Assembly: GCA_021234155.1 (NCBI GenBank)
Contig: JAJEKV010000040.1
Coordinates: forward strand, 13,510,671-13,574,670
Reading direction: 5' to 3'
Length of the DNA stretch: 64,000 bases
From: Isoetes taiwanensis
Taxonomy: Eukaryota; Streptophyta; Lycopodiopsida; Isoetales; Isoetaceae
The translations under genes and the position numbers were made by a program. The notes beneath the pieces are model-generated. The model worked only from the letters and a program-made list of their open reading frames with translations. It did not search any database and had not been told where the DNA came from. How positions within the stretch are numbered: the first letter of the stretch is position 1; each line of letters opens with the position of its first letter. Shown here piece by piece: positions 1-12,479 of the stretch.

Positions 1-1275
1 TTTTTGGATGTTTTATAGTGTGGGCACTTGTAATTGGACTTGAAGACATATAAAAGTCCCTTTTAATGGTTGAATATTTTATGAGGTGGCATGATCTCAA
101 AGGACATGGTGGTTATTAAAGATCTAATGGTGGAGATTCATTTGAAGATGAAGGGTTAAGATTGGAGGTGGAAGCTTTAAGAAGGAATACATCTCATTCA
201 TTCTCTCTCTCTCTCACTCTTGTTCTTTAAGAGATTATCTGTTGTAGAATGTATCATCCATGGAAGAATTACTAATAGATAGATAGATAGATAGTATTTT
301 TACGTCATGCCACATTGGCAGCGTCCATGAGGACATACGACGGACCCCCAGAGACTTGAACACAAGATCTCTTAGTTGCTAACCCAATGGACTAGCCAAT
401 AAACCGAACAAGGGGGAACCAGAAGAGGAGGATGAACCTCCAGATTTGTCTTATATCTCTTCTCCTTCATCTGTCATTTATTTTAAATTGTCATGTTAGT
501 AGAATGGGATGCAATCTGTTGCATATATTTTGCAAGCTGCTTTTGGTTTGGTTATTTCTTCCTGTTGGATTACATAAAGTAGGGCAGGGTTTTAGTCCTA
601 GCAGTAATCATTCTACTATGTGCATTAGCAAATCAATAATTGAGATACATGTATGGCATATTTTTAAGCTTGTTCGTCATATGGGAACAAGAACCACAAG
701 AGACATGGAACTGGTTGCACAATGTTTATTCTTAACTAAGAAAGTATGCACATTTAATTGGAGAGTGGAGATTGAATTGTGCAAATCCAAGGGCTAGGAA
801 TAGAAACCCTTTTTGAATGGAAAAGGTCTGAAGGCACGAAGGGAGGCAACGGATCAGGGCAGCCACGGTTCGGGAGGAGATTTGAGAGTAGTCAGTGGAA
901 CCAGTGGGAGATTCGACCAGGAGGAGCCACGGATTTGATGCAGAGCAGACTAGCATGGCAGACTTCTAGAATCAGTGCAGATCATTTCCAGAGCAGTGCA
1001 ATTAGAGCAAACCAGAAGAGATAAGTTCAATGGATATTTTGTTATGAAGATATGAAAAACTATTAAATATAATTCTGTTTTATTATTCTATTCTCTGTGG
1101 GACATTGTGTTTCTAGAATCTCATGAATGCAATTTATAAATTATCTCCTTCTATTGAATGATGAATGTATCTTAAATCATTTGAAGAATTCTGTACCCTG
1201 TTGTTTTTAAGTAAATGGAGATGAGTAAGTTCCTCAAGCATCGCTAGTGAGCTGTTTGGTTTGTTGGACTACATG
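1..1275 (+). repeat. Probable 5' LTR of gypsy element W
   Basis: AT-rich sequence without a convincing gene lies between the window start and a primer-binding-site-like motif at about 1,282. The gag region of element W follows downstream. The stretch could run from a TG at position 9 to a CA near 1,272, which would make an LTR of roughly 1.26 kb. The true left edge may lie outside the window, and no second LTR copy is visible for comparison. A SINE sits inside it. The short open frames here look accidental. A CT-rich run lies near 200-220. Confidence 0.4.
271..412 (-). mobile_element. tRNA-derived SINE inserted in the LTR of W
   Basis: Read on the minus strand, this holds a box-A-like TGGCTAGTCCATTGGG and, about 20 bases after it, a box-B-like GTTCAAGTC, which is normal spacing for an RNA polymerase III tRNA-type promoter. 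The body runs about 110 bp further and ends in a (CTAT)n tail, seen on the plus strand as the GATA-type run at 271-296. Head, promoter boxes and simple-repeat tail in this order are typical of a plant SINE. No clear target-site duplication was found, so the right edge is approximate. Confidence 0.5.
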
Positions 1276-1280
1276 TTTGT

Positions 1281-1303
1281 TTGGTGCATTTGCCGGGAGA
1301 TTG
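1281..1303 (+). other. Primer binding site of element W
   Basis: The stretch beginning TGGTGCATTTGCCGGGAGAT resembles the TGGCGCCGTTGCCGGGGA primer site common in plant Athila/Tat-type gypsy elements. It lies just after the presumed LTR end and about 130 bp before the gag frame, the expected position. Several bases differ, so this is a worn copy. Confidence 0.45.
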
Positions 1304-1410
1304 GCCATCGCATGAGTGAAGGGAGTGGAGATAGTTAAGAGAGGTCAAGCACTGGATAAGAAGAAAAGCCAGGACAGCCCAAAAACTAATCCCATCTGCC
1401 CTGATGTCTT

Positions 1411-2935
1411 ATGTATTTGCCTAATTTGAGATCAAAAGAAGAGAATGATAAACAGATTGCGCAACGAGCACAGGAGCATGAGCAGCGTTTGAAGAAGAGA
1501 GCTTTATCACAATCTGATTCTTTAGAATTTAATAGAAAGAGTATAGTGTCTCAGAGATTAAGATCTAGTTCCTTGCCATCCACAAGTCAAAGAGAGCAAT
1601 CTCCGAGTGAAACAAGTCCCCCGAGTCCATCAAACATATCAGCCATTGTTCCAATTGTCTTGCCAACATCTGTTATATCTACAATGAATCAAGCTCAACC
1701 CATGAAAGACACAAAGATGCCATATCCTACTTTCCCAGCTCTTGGAGGAGCAGATGCTGATTCACATGTCCAGTCTTTTCTGACTATTAGTGAAGCAAAT
1801 AAAGAGGATAATGATGCTGAAAAGTTAAGATTATTCCTAGCTACTCTTAAGGATGGTGCAATAGAATGGTACCGCCTTGCAAAAATCGCAACACCTTTCC
1901 ATCAATGGGCTGATCTCAAAAAGGCATTCCTGAGTGCATTCAGACCAGTAGGATATGCTCAGAGGGTGAGTGATGAACTGGCTTATATTAAATTGTTCCC
2001 CAATGAAACCTTGCAAAGCTATATTATAGGATTTCGTAGATTATTGGCTAAGAAAATTCCTACTCCTTTTGATGAAGACCAAGTACGCTATTTTACAAAT
2101 GGATTACCTCTCGATATAGGTTTTTATACCAAGGGCCAGATGCCAGCTAAATTAGAAATTAGAAGATGCTATTAAATTAGCATCTAGTTGGGAACACTGG
2201 TATGGTTATGCCTTCTGTTTTAGGGGGAGTTCCTACAATGCTTCCAACTCAATTGAGTATGCCTACCTCTATGGATATGTCTTCAATGATGCCTACACCT
2301 TTCCAAAACTCTGGAAGGATTTCTACAGTACCTGGAGGAGTTGACTATAATAAGCTGCAAATTGGTGGTACTGCAATGAAAGAGCCCGAAATTGATTTCA
2401 AAACTGAATTAGCGAAAGTAAATAGTAGGTTCTTTGAGTAAACAAATAGCTAATCTTCAACTAAATTGGATTAAGAGAGTGAATAATCCAACACAAACTA
2501 GAAATGAGAGAGTAAATATTAGGTGTATTAAATGCAAGGGGTATGGGCATATGCCTTCTGAATATGCAACTCCAACAGACTTCCAACCTCCCCTCAAGTG
2601 CCGAAATTGTGGGCATCATAATCATTCTACTGAAAATTGTTTTTTTCTTGAAAAATAGGGGACAAAATAACCAACCATTTAACCAACCTCAATATCAAGC
2701 CTATCAGGCACAACCGAGCTATGGGAATTCAATTCCAGTTTATGCTATCAATTCGACAACACAACAACCAAGACTGTTGCAAAGGAGTAGGCCACTTCCT
2801 GAATGTTATAGATGTGGAGAATTGGGCCACATATCTCCTAGATGTCCAAATCCAAGAAAACATGTTGAATTTCAACCTATTTGTGCCATATGTCAAACCC
2901 AAGTATTACATGATCAAGAACATCGTCCTCATCGA
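1411..2935 (+). pseudogene. gag: W gag (capsid and zinc-knuckle region)
   Basis: The open frame starting at 1,411 has a charged, Ser-rich N-terminus and then a retrotransposon Gag capsid region at about 1,720-2,160, with the family pattern of a W-Y pair near 1,867 followed by L-x2-A-F. After it come CCHC-type zinc knuckles at about 2,525-2,640 and 2,800-2,850, plus another Cys pair near 2,885. Gag forms the particle that packages element RNA in the cytoplasm. It belongs to fossil W and is broken in a few places. Homology stops near 2,935 where a LINE begins, and it resumes at 5,401. Confidence 0.75.
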
Positions 2936-2939
2936 GAGC

Positions 2940-5400
2940 ATATAGGGCAGACGAGAATGGGAACGTGCTTAATGACATAATGGTGAAGGTGGCAACAGAG
3001 ATCTTCAGAAAATGAAAGAGGCCCAGGAGGAGCAATGCTTTCAAGGCCTCTGTATGGTATGACGAGGAATGCAGGGAACAAAAAAGAAGAGTCAGAGCGC
3101 ATATAGGCAGAGAGACATATCAAACAGAAAGGGTGGCATACCTAAGAATGCTGAAGTCAAAACGCAACAAAAGTTTGGTATAGCACCAATGGGGTTTGGC
3201 TAAAATGCTGAAAAAGCAACCCCGGAATTCTGGAAGGGATTTAAAGGAAAGGGAGAGAATACACAGAATAGTATCGGAGCAATCGGATGGGAGAAGTACC
3301 TTGAAAAACTCTATAAGACGGGGGCATCTCCAATACCAATACCCCCACTGCAGGAGATGGATAAACCATGCTTCAGCATGCAGGAAGTAATGATAGCACT
3401 GAATAGGATGACAAATAATAAAGCCCCAGATCTCTACAGACTGACTGTGGAGTTACTAAAATGTGCAGATACAGTAATTGGGAGACAGGTTACCGACATT
3501 TTCAATGGCATAATCCACACAGGGCTCCCAGATAGATGGGCATACAACAGGGTAATACCTCTACACAAAGGAGGAGCAGGGAAGAACCGGGGAACTATAG
3601 GACGATAATGGTAAGCTCTATCTTTGCGAAGTGGTTCGGAAAAGTACTAGACAACAAATTAAAACAGTGGGCAGAAAAAGGAAAGATGAGGGCACAAGGA
3701 CAGGCAAGCTTCAGGCCGGAACACTCAACTACAGATCACCTAGTAACCCTCAGAATACTAATAGAACATAACAGATCACAGGGAAAGAAGATACTATGCT
3801 GCTTTGTGAACTTCAGAAAAGCTTTTGACACCGTACCGAAGGAAAAGGTCATACAGAGACTAATAGACATGCAGGCACCAGAAAGCATAGTAGGAGCAAT
3901 TGCAAGACTATATCACAGAGTCTATGCAAAAATGGAACAGGAAGGACAGGCGATAAATTGCGATACATGAGTCAAACAGGGGTGCCCTCTATCCCCGACA
4001 TTGTTCGGCATATACATAGATGCATTACAAAGTTTCATAGCAGAGCAATAAGGGGACACGAACGGCCCCACACTAGGAGACACCAAAGTACCCATTATGC
4101 TATATGCTGATGACTTAAGCATGATGGCCACAAAAAATAAGGGGATGCACAGGTTACTAAAGCTACTAGAGATCTTCTGCGAAAGAACAGGGTTAACGGT
4201 GAACCTCGCGGAAACCAAAATAGTCATCTTCAGTAACAGGAATAGACACAGACCTTTCAGGTATATGGGGACAGAATTAGAGGAATCAACAGAATACAGA
4301 TATCTGGGATATGATGCACACAGCACGGGGAAATGGGCTAAAGGTGCGGATGCCAGGTTTCAATCAGCCATTGGGAGCTACTTTAGTATGAAAAATTTCT
4401 GTAATAAAAGTAGAATAATCGACTGGGAGATCAAGTGCTACTTGTTCAGTGCAGTACTATATGGGGCTGAGGCATGGGGACCGGGCCTAACAGATAAGAA
4501 ATGGGACAAAGAAGAAGGGATCCTTAGACAATGGCATAAACAGGAATTTAGGGTGCGGGCAAACACACCCTTGACAGTCATGATATACGAGACAGGCCAG
4601 AAACCAATGGAAGTGAGAGCATGGGAAAGGACTATCAGGTACCTAATGAAAGACAATGCAGGGGGTCAACCAGGGAAGCTGTCAAGCATTGCAATCAATG
4701 AGTCAGCAAAATCACACATCATCATAAGCAGTGGATGGTTCAAGGATGTAGCGATATGGACCAGAGAAATGGGGATGAACTTGAGTGATCTAGTAAATGA
4801 AGGGAAATGGAATGAAGACTGGGCCGACAAGGCTACACGAGCATGGCTGCAAAAACACACTGGACCCAAGACACTTTGGCTCATGACAGTTTTCAATCCA
4901 GAACAGCATATAGGGCAACAAATGTACCGAGACAATCTGCTAGGGAGGGCCAGGAGAGATGTCCTGGCGAGATTTAGGATGGGGAGCCACGATCTAAGAA
5001 TTAAAAAAGACAGATGGAGGAAAATAGAAAGGGAGAACCTGATATGCAGAATCTGTGACACAGGAAAAGTAGAAGATGAGAACCACCTGCTCAACGAGTG
5101 CCCAGTGTACGGAGCCGTCAGGAACAAGTACAGAGGCATAAGATGGGGACAGCTAGTACACACCCTGCTTATAATATGAATCGCCCAAGAGGTGAGACAT
5201 GGAAGCCCACAAAACGCTCGACTAAAAGCTGATTGATAACGACGCACCACCGCATGGCCATGACGCCGATTATAAGCGGGGTGCCGGTACTAATAGAAAC
5301 TAAGAAAAGCCTTCAGAAAAGGCTATATCAGTCCAAGGGCCCATGCTATATCAGTCCATGGGGCCTTAGGGCACAAGGGACAATAATTCTATTCTATTCT
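2940..5400 (+). mobile_element. 5'-truncated LINE inserted in W gag
   Basis: Non-LTR retrotransposon sequence interrupts the W gag. No apurinic-type endonuclease domain is visible, so the copy is 5'-truncated, which is normal for LINEs. ORF2 covers nearly all of it. The 3' end is a short repeat tail of ATTCT units at about 5,384-5,400, and W coding sequence resumes directly afterwards. No clear target-site duplication was found, so the left edge (2,935-2,945) is approximate. The ORF has a frame change near 3,590, a TGA at about 3,968 and a few other stops, so the insertion is fairly young but dead. Confidence 0.8.
3357..5179 (+). pseudogene. LINE ORF2 reverse transcriptase and zinc finger
   Basis: ORF2 copies LINE RNA into DNA at the target site. 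Palm-domain motifs are visible: F-V-N-F-R-K-A-F-D near 3,810 (first catalytic Asp), G-C-P-L-S-P near 3,983 and Y-A-D-D near 4,100. A long thumb and connector region follows, then a Cys-x2-Cys...His...Cys finger at about 5,043-5,105 of the type found at the C-terminus of many plant LINE ORF2 proteins. The frames 3,357-3,608, 3,536-3,970 and 4,097-5,179 cover consecutive parts, separated by a frame change and a TGA. The clade (L1, RTE or other) is not settled. Confidence 0.8.
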
Positions 5401-6622
5401 AAATTAGAACCAAAGAAAAATGCCAAGGGAAAAGAACCTATAATGGACTCTCATGCTATCTTTAGCCAAGTCCTTCTTGCCTTGTTTATGGTATGGAGAC
5501 TAGGCAGCAAGCATGGAGAACAAGAGAGTAGGAGCAGGTTGCTAGGAAATCTTTAAATGTGCCAAATACTTCTAATAATTCTTTTGAGATGCCAAGTCGT
5601 AAACAATTATTTGCGCCAGATGATGATGATGATGATCATGAACCTGTTATTTCTACTCCTGATGAAATTCTTGAAACTTCTAATGTAAGGGAACTCATTC
5701 AATCTGAATTCTTACTTCTGAATACAAATCTGCTATTAAGAAGAAAAATAAATATAAGAGAGTTCTTGAGATGGGTGTAAATGAGCCATATGATCTTATA
5801 AAGGACTTAGAAAACCAATATCCTTCCTTGACCTTTGGGCAACTACTGCAAGTTGCACCTGCATGTAGAAAAGCTCTTATCAGGGCCATAAAGAAGTTGT
5901 GGTAAATTCCACCTGGCCTATAGTGGTACACTCCTTGCATTGACGTAGAGATAAATGGACAATCGATTCGTAATTGCACCATTGATGGGGGTTCTGAGGA
6001 GTTAATATAATCTTGGGAGGATGGGATGATGCCGTTGGAACTCACAGACTTGGCACTTGTATACTTTATGGTAAGAATGGCGGATCAACGTAGAGTTGAG
6101 CCCTTAGGCATGATCACAGGGGTACAAACTATAATTGCAGGTGTAACTTTTTATGTGGATTATGTTATACTAAAAATGGCCCATGGGAGATTCACATATC
6201 CTTTATTATTAAGATACCCTTGGCTGATGCAAGCATCTGCAAAGCGTGACTGGTCCACAGGGCTGTTACAAATTGGTGATGGAAACATTATTATTCAGTT
6301 GCAAGTACATGTACACCCTCAAAAGCTTATACGCAAGGAAAAGGAAGAAGATAATGATAGTAGTACCAGCTCAAGTGATACAAATGAGGAGTTGGAGTAT
6401 GATGATGAAGAAGAGATGGATGCTGGAATAGTCCAACTAGAAGATGATGCATATGATTTATTGCAGCTTTCACCTTATCGACAATTCACAGCAAGTGAAG
6501 AGATTGAAGAATGGATGGATGCTATTGTAGACTGTGGAATAATTACTCTAGAACCTTTGGAAGAAGATGAGAATATATATCCAGACTATTTTACAAAGTA
6601 TGAAGTGGGAGACGCACATTAA
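5401..6622 (+). pseudogene. W gag tail and aspartic protease
   Basis: W coding sequence resumes right after the LINE tail with a Lys-rich linker. A retroviral-type aspartic protease region follows at about 5,940-6,300. The active-site triad appears as D-G-G in place of the usual D-[ST]-G near 5,980, and the conserved C-terminal stretch with Y-P-L-L-L-R-Y-P-W-L is at about 6,195-6,230. An acidic Asp/Glu-rich linker at 6,340-6,600 leads toward the reverse transcriptase. The protease would cut the Gag-Pol polyprotein. Fossil, with a few breaks. Confidence 0.65.
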
Positions 6623-6657
6623 GAGAGATCCCTGCTAATAAGGAGAGTGATGTTAGA

Positions 6658-7356
6658 ATGCAAGAATTCTTAAGACCACCTCTTCTAGAAGAGCTGAATT
6701 TAGGCACAGATACCGACCCGAAAATTAGTGCATCCATTGTTGATGAAGAGAAAGAACATTATCATAGGCTCTTTGAAGAATTTAGGGATGTGTTTGCTTG
6801 CATATACTGTGACATGGTGGGAATAGATCCAGAGTTGTGTGTACATAGAATTCCTTTAGTTAATGGGTCTACTCCAGTCCGTCAATGTCCATATCGTATG
6901 AATCAAAATTACTCTAAGGATGTGAGACAAGAGATTGATGGCTTATTAGAAGCCGGCTTATAGAACCTATAGAGATAAGTGAGTGGTTGTAACCCATTGT
7001 CATAGTTCCTAAAAAGAATAAAATAATAAGAGTATGTGTTGACTATTGGAAACTTAACAATGCCACGGTGAAAGATGGTTTTCCTTTACCTTTAATGGAT
7101 GCAGTACTAGATACAGTCACAGGACATGAATGTTACTCTTTTCTTGATGGATACCGTGGCTATAATCAGGTACGCATTGCTCTAGAAGATCGCCATAAAA
7201 CTGCATGTGTCATGGAATGGGGATGTTTCATTTATAAAGTAATGCCATTTGGGTTTTGCAATGCACCAGCCACATTGAGTAGTGACCACAGCTTTTAAAG
7301 ATTACCTAAGAGAATTTATAGAAGTCTTCCTTAACGATTTTAGTGTTTTGGTTCTA
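6658..7356 (+). pseudogene. W reverse transcriptase, N-terminal part
   Basis: Ty3/gypsy reverse transcriptase. In order: the P-Y-R-M region near 6,890, the I-V-P-K-K-N stretch near 7,000, V-D-Y-x-K-L-N near 7,040, F-P-L-P near 7,080, the F-L-D-G-Y-x-G-Y-x-Q motif near 7,140 holding the first catalytic Asp, and M-P-F-G-F-C-N-A-P-A-T near 7,250. Homology is cut at 7,356 by the minus-strand element X and continues on the other side of it at 28,760. Fossil with a few breaks. Confidence 0.8.
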
Positions 7357-7369
7357 GGCACCATTATGG

Positions 7370-10220
7370 TACTGACTTATGAGATCCTGGCGTGTTTGAA
7401 GAGCAGGAGGAGTGTTTTGGCCAAGGGCAGGATCTGCATCAATAAGAAAGCGAGAGCGTACCATGTCTTCAAGGGCGGCTGCATGCGTCTGAAGAAATGT
7501 CGACATTCCATGAGGAGACAGTCCGAAGGCCAAAGGCAATCCATTAATCGGCATTCGGATTGCAATTGAAAAATGGGGACGCCGATTTAAGGAGCTGAGC
7601 AAAATGCATTTGAGAGCAGCGCAAAATCCTGCTTGAAGATGGATGGAAGGATCAGGTGAGGTGGTGGCATTCTGCAAGAAGGTGTCAAGACCATGAAGCG
7701 CATCCGCCGGCCGTTGCCAACCACGCTCATTAGCAATGTAGATCCAATTCGTGGTGGTGTCCGAGTGGCACCTTCTTCCCAATGTGAGCGGCGAACAAAA
7801 CGTGGATCCCAGGAGATCCGTCGAGATCTGAGGTGGTGTCCATCCCGCATGACCATCCATGACCTTGGTCCAAAAAGGAAGGCGTCAATCGAAGTCGGGG
7901 AACTGGGGGCGTGGAGGTACGCCCGGGGAAGCATAGGGAGAAGGAACCATGCCCGTGGGTGGGTTCTTGGCGGTCTCCACGAATTGATCGACAAGATCCG
8001 GATCAAGAGCCCGACACCAACGATCCCAAAGAGAAGCAGAGAGGTGAGAGTTGATGGGGGCTATCCCATCTGTGGGGACCGTCTTGCTATCCAACGAGCT
8101 TGTGGCGATTGTAACCGGCGAGGTGTTTGATATAAATTTGTGCATAGGGAAGATCCTCGGGATGTCCTAGATACTTCCTGATTTGTTGCAGCGCTTCCGC
8201 TTGCCAGAGAGATAAATGATTGGCAAGCTCAGGCATGTACTCCTGATGAAGAGTTTGGGTCTGAGCAGGATCCGCAAGATATGGATTGTTATCCTGAAGC
8301 ACCCATTGCACAGTGGGGTCACCCTGAAAAAGCTGGCGTGGCCCATTTCCAAAGTGTTCCTGTGTATCACCCAGATAGAAATCATGAAATATGTAAGCCA
8401 TGGGCTGAACCACTCTGAAGGTGATAAAGTCTGGATCGGGCAGTGTATGAGATCAAAGACCACAAAGGGCACAAAGACAACCCTTTGTCTTCAATGGAGA
8501 GTTCTCGCCAACCAAGAAAATCACAGACTTTCAGGGGGAATATCCACAGGTCCATCTGCCGCATGCCACTTCGAAAGGAAGAGGTGGCGTCGAGCAACCA
8601 CATAATCGTGATAGCAGGAAGGAACTGGGAAGTCAACAGGCATTCTGTTAAGAATGGCGGTATGGGCGTCAAGTTTTGCTTGAGCCTCATCGGCCAGATC
8701 AATAGCTTGCCGCAGTTTGTTGTTCAAGATCTCGGATCCGGTTGTCCCTTTCGAAAGCAAAGGCGGATGGGGTCCGCGGACCCGTTCGAGAAGTGTTGAC
8801 GGGAGGAGGATTTCCGGAGTATTGAGGCGGGCACGGCAATCTCAGCGTCATCGGTATTCTTTTACGCACCTCGTAAGCTGATCTTGAAGAGAGGTGAGCT
8901 GAGAGGTCTGTGTAGAAAGCTGAGCCGTCAAGGAGGCGACTTGAGCATCCCGTTCTGTAAGGTTTTGAACTTGAGTGCTGAAATTTTCACAAAGTTCGGA
9001 GTACAAGGCGTTGAGCTGAGCAATATCTGTGTCCTTGGTACTCAGGAGAGCGGCTTTGGACTTGTTGTGCTCCAATAGAGTCTGAATTTCTGATTGGAGC
9101 TGAGCCTGTTGATCTGCAAGTTGGCTGACTTGAGCTTGTGCACTTTTGAGATCTGCATGAGCCTGTAAGAGAGCTTCATGCTTGGCTTGAAGTTTGGCCT
9201 CCAAAGTTGCAACTTGGGCAGTTGCAGCTTGAAGGTCCTGGTGTACCGCATCAGAGGCTTCTAGTGCCCGTTGAACCCCGCTCATAAGAGCGTCTTGGGA
9301 TTCTTGTAACTTGAGAGCAGCAGCTTGAGCATCCTAGCGGCTTGATACAACAACTGACGAGGGTGTTGTGGTGGTGGAGCCGGCTGTTGCCTGGTTTGTG
9401 ATGTTTGGGAAAAATGGTGTGAAGTGGATGGTGTAGCGGAGGAGGAGACAGTGACATGGGTGTGCGGACTTTGGACATGACCAGGGGAAGACGGGCGTGA
9501 AGTGCCAGCTTGGTGAGTTATTGGAAGGGAGCGCTGAGTGGAATTATGAGAATGTGGTGGTGTGGGAGGGAAGTAATGACGGATGAGGGCTTGAAAGTGG
9601 CCTCCCACAGAAACTTCAGAAATGGAAGTGGTACCCCTAAGGCGGTCCATTTCTTGGAGAAGACGATAGAACATCATTTGGGGCCAATCTATGTGGTGTT
9701 TGGAGTGTGTAGCAGTGAGGACCAGGTTATAGAAAGGCTTATTGATATGGGTGTTCTTGATAGAATACCCAAGGAACTTTCGCCACGTAAATTTAACAAA
9801 GGTTTTGTGGAGGTTTGTCGATATTGGTCGACGATGGACATTGGCATGATAAGCGTGTGCACCAAACTCGCGGACATCGAGATCCCCAGATAGCGACCAT
9901 GATACACAAGGGGTGTGCAAGGGAATATGAAATACCTCAGAAATCAAATGTTGAGTCAGCGAAATGGTGGTGCCATCGACCACGCTGGTGTAGCCTTGCA
10001 TGGTCGTTAACGATATTGGCGATGAACCGCTTTAACCGGGTCGATTTGGAGCCGGAAGTTCCATTTGAGAGAATTCAGAAGCTGGTGTCGCTCAAATGAC
10101 TTCTTTATTTGGGCCAACAAGGGCTTCACGGAAAGTGGGCGTCAAGAAGGATACAGATGCAAAAAGGGCCGGATCCTTGGGAGCAGTAGCTTGAAGTGTA
10201 GAAAATCTTGGGGCAGCCAT
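7370..10220 (-). pseudogene. X extra ORF between integrase and 3' end
   Basis: Sense-strand ORF downstream of pol, starting at an ATG at 10,220 on the minus strand. The N-terminal part (about 9,680-10,220) has a W-P-Q-M-M-F-Y-R-L-L motif reminiscent of the 'putative plant transposon protein' family found beside some plant gypsy elements. That resemblance is from memory and uncertain. A Pro/Ser/Thr/His-rich linker follows (about 9,350-9,680), then a long coiled coil rich in Ala, Gln and Leu (about 8,850-9,290), then a C-terminal region without a recognised domain. The same ORF is present in B. Its function is unknown and it is not clearly an envelope gene. Fossil with several breaks. Confidence 0.6.
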
Positions 10221-10989
10221 GGTAACGATGTGCAGAAACGAAGAGTGATTCCAAAGGCGGAAGACGAAAGTCGAGCACGGAGGACAAAGGCGCAGAGGAA
10301 CGAAAAGGTTTGTTTTAGGGCGACAACCGGAGGCTAAGAGGTATGAAGAGTGCTAAATCGAGTCGATTGATGGTGCCAGTCGGTAAAGATGCCAAGAAGG
10401 GTATTGAGAGGCAAAAATTTGGCTAAGTCCCAAAAAACGTAAGGGAGAAGCAATGAACGGTGAGGATGAGACGTGAAAGAAGGATCGGAGGTGACAGGTG
10501 GGCAAAGGACACATATTAATGTTCGACGGGCGTGAAAAGAAGGAATGGCATTCAATGCTGGCAACTCGAAGTGGGATATCATTAAAAGGAATGTGTCAGA
10601 AGGTACCATGGCTAGATATGCGGCGGAGAAAAGATTCTCGTTTAGAAACAAATTTTGCATTGCAAACACGTTGGCGATTTGTGTGATTGGTCCCGCCAAC
10701 AAGGAGTTCCTCAGTTGGCTATATAAGACGAACCGAGAGTAACAAAGGCATCCGATGGCGCTCAGTATGGCTGCTGCTGGCTTGAACGAAGACTGCACTA
10801 TGCCCACTAACTGTCAGGAGTGGATCACTTGCAAGATGAATTGTGCGGATCTTCGAAATTTGCCACAACCGGGTGGCATTGAATGGACGGCTGGTGTGCG
10901 GGATGGCTGAACATCCCGACCCGAAGACCAGCGGGATGGAGGTGGTTCGCACCTTCACCGGGATCCGAGCGTAACCTCTACCATCTCCT

Positions 10990-11772
10990 CCGCATCACCC
11001 TCGCTCCAAACCCCGGAGTAGAGGGTTTTTCCTCTTAGGACTTAGTAGATAGGGCTCGAGCCCGTTTTTTGTATATAGGGCGGTGCCCATAGCGGAAATA
11101 GCGGGGCTGCGCCCACATTTTGTAAAAATCTCCACCATAATATAATATACCGCCTTTCTAGTCACTTTACGTGGTGTTTGCTTCTTGAACTGTCTACGTG
11201 TGTTGATGTTCACTTTCGATGCGATGAAATGCTTTGAGAGCGAAAACCATTAACCAATGTAGGTAATGGAGTGCCATCTAACTCGGCCGGTTGGAAAACG
11301 CTTGGTCTAACCACTTGAACAATTTGATAAGGGCCAAGCCAAGCGAAACTTGAGTTTACCAGGAAAATTTTGTACACGGAATCATAAAGAAGAACCAAAT
11401 CGCCTTCTTTGAATGTTTTTGTCTTCAGACGTTTGTCATGTAAAGATTTTTGCAACTGTTATCCATGGAGAACACGAATATAAGCATCCCGTCGAAGTTC
11501 ATCCAACTGTTCTAATTGATAGACCCTTTCTTTGAGTGCGGCGGTGGATTATGAGCAAGAGCCGTTGAAAAAACGGAGTGTTGGAAGGATGTATTCAAAC
11601 GGCATGAGAGCTTCCTCGACCATAAACCAATTTAAAGGAGTGTGACCGGTAGCAATCTTGAAACAAGTATTGTAGGCCCAAAGAAAAGAGGGAAGTTTTG
11701 TATCGCCAATGCGTATGGGAAGCGTCACAAATTTTCTTGAGAATGGTGACGAGTTTTGTTGGTGCTTTACAC
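10990..11772 (-). pseudogene. X integrase, C-terminal part
   Basis: At about 11,210-11,455 the minus strand encodes the gypsy integrase C-terminal module, with the D-L-V-L-L-Y-D and W-L-G-P-Y-Q-I patterns. The end of the core domain lies further right, up to 11,772, where the LTR of B begins. The stretch 10,990-11,210 is the non-coding link to the extra ORF and is nearly the same in B at 16,100-16,310. Fossil. Confidence 0.7.
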
Positions 11773-12363
11773 TGTTTGGGGTGCGGGTTGAGGAACTCAC
11801 GGAAGGCGACCCTCTGTGAGGACCCGTGGATCTAAGGGGGGAGAGTCAGGGGGACTATGTCACGCGGGATTTCTGAAAAGAGAAGAAAAAAGAAGAGAAC
11901 GAGAACAAATGAAAGAAAGATGATAAGCTTCCTTGATATCAATGATGAAAATACATGAGCTCTCGCAATAGAGAGAAAACCGAAAGGAGACAAGACTCAA
12001 AACTCATCTAAAAACTTATGAGCTAACTCTACTCATCTATATAGTACAATGGCCTTGGGCCCAATATAGACACTGATCGATCTCGGTGCCGACTCCGGAA
12101 GGAGGCCTGATTTGCGGTGAAAGTTGGCGGTGCCTCTTGAAGTGCCTAGAATCACGACTCGACGCCGACGCTGGCGTGACGGGCCGTCACTTGTCCGGAA
12201 GCGGGCGCTTCTTGTTGACCGCCAAAGGCTTTGATGCGTGGGCTCGCTTAGTCTTACGGGAGGCTTGGATGTCTGACCTGCGGGTTGACCGAGGATCTTT
12301 GAGCTTGACCTGGTCTCGACGATGTGATGAATAGTCCCGTATCCGGGAGGCACAGATTCAACA
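11773..12363 (-). repeat. 3' LTR of B
   Basis: Begins TGTTTGGGG and ends ATTCAACA on the plus strand, so the ends form the TG...CA inverted pair. It is similar along its length to 22,234-22,812 and 28,174-28,759. It lies directly beyond the polypurine tract, which fixes it as the 3' LTR of a minus-strand element. Confidence 0.85.
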
Positions 12364-12376
12364 CCCCCCCACCAAA
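12364..12376 (-). other. Polypurine tract of B
   Basis: On the minus strand GTTTGGTGGGGGG abuts the TG of the 3' LTR. This is the position and composition of the plus-strand primer of an LTR retrotransposon. Confidence 0.75.
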
Positions 12377-12479
12377 CGACACTTCGAGTGAAGAAAAGGA
12401 GGAAGCGTCGAGAGGGCGGAAGCCATCACCTGAAAGTGATCCTCACGGGAGTGAGGACGGGCCCCATTATGGTAATCGG

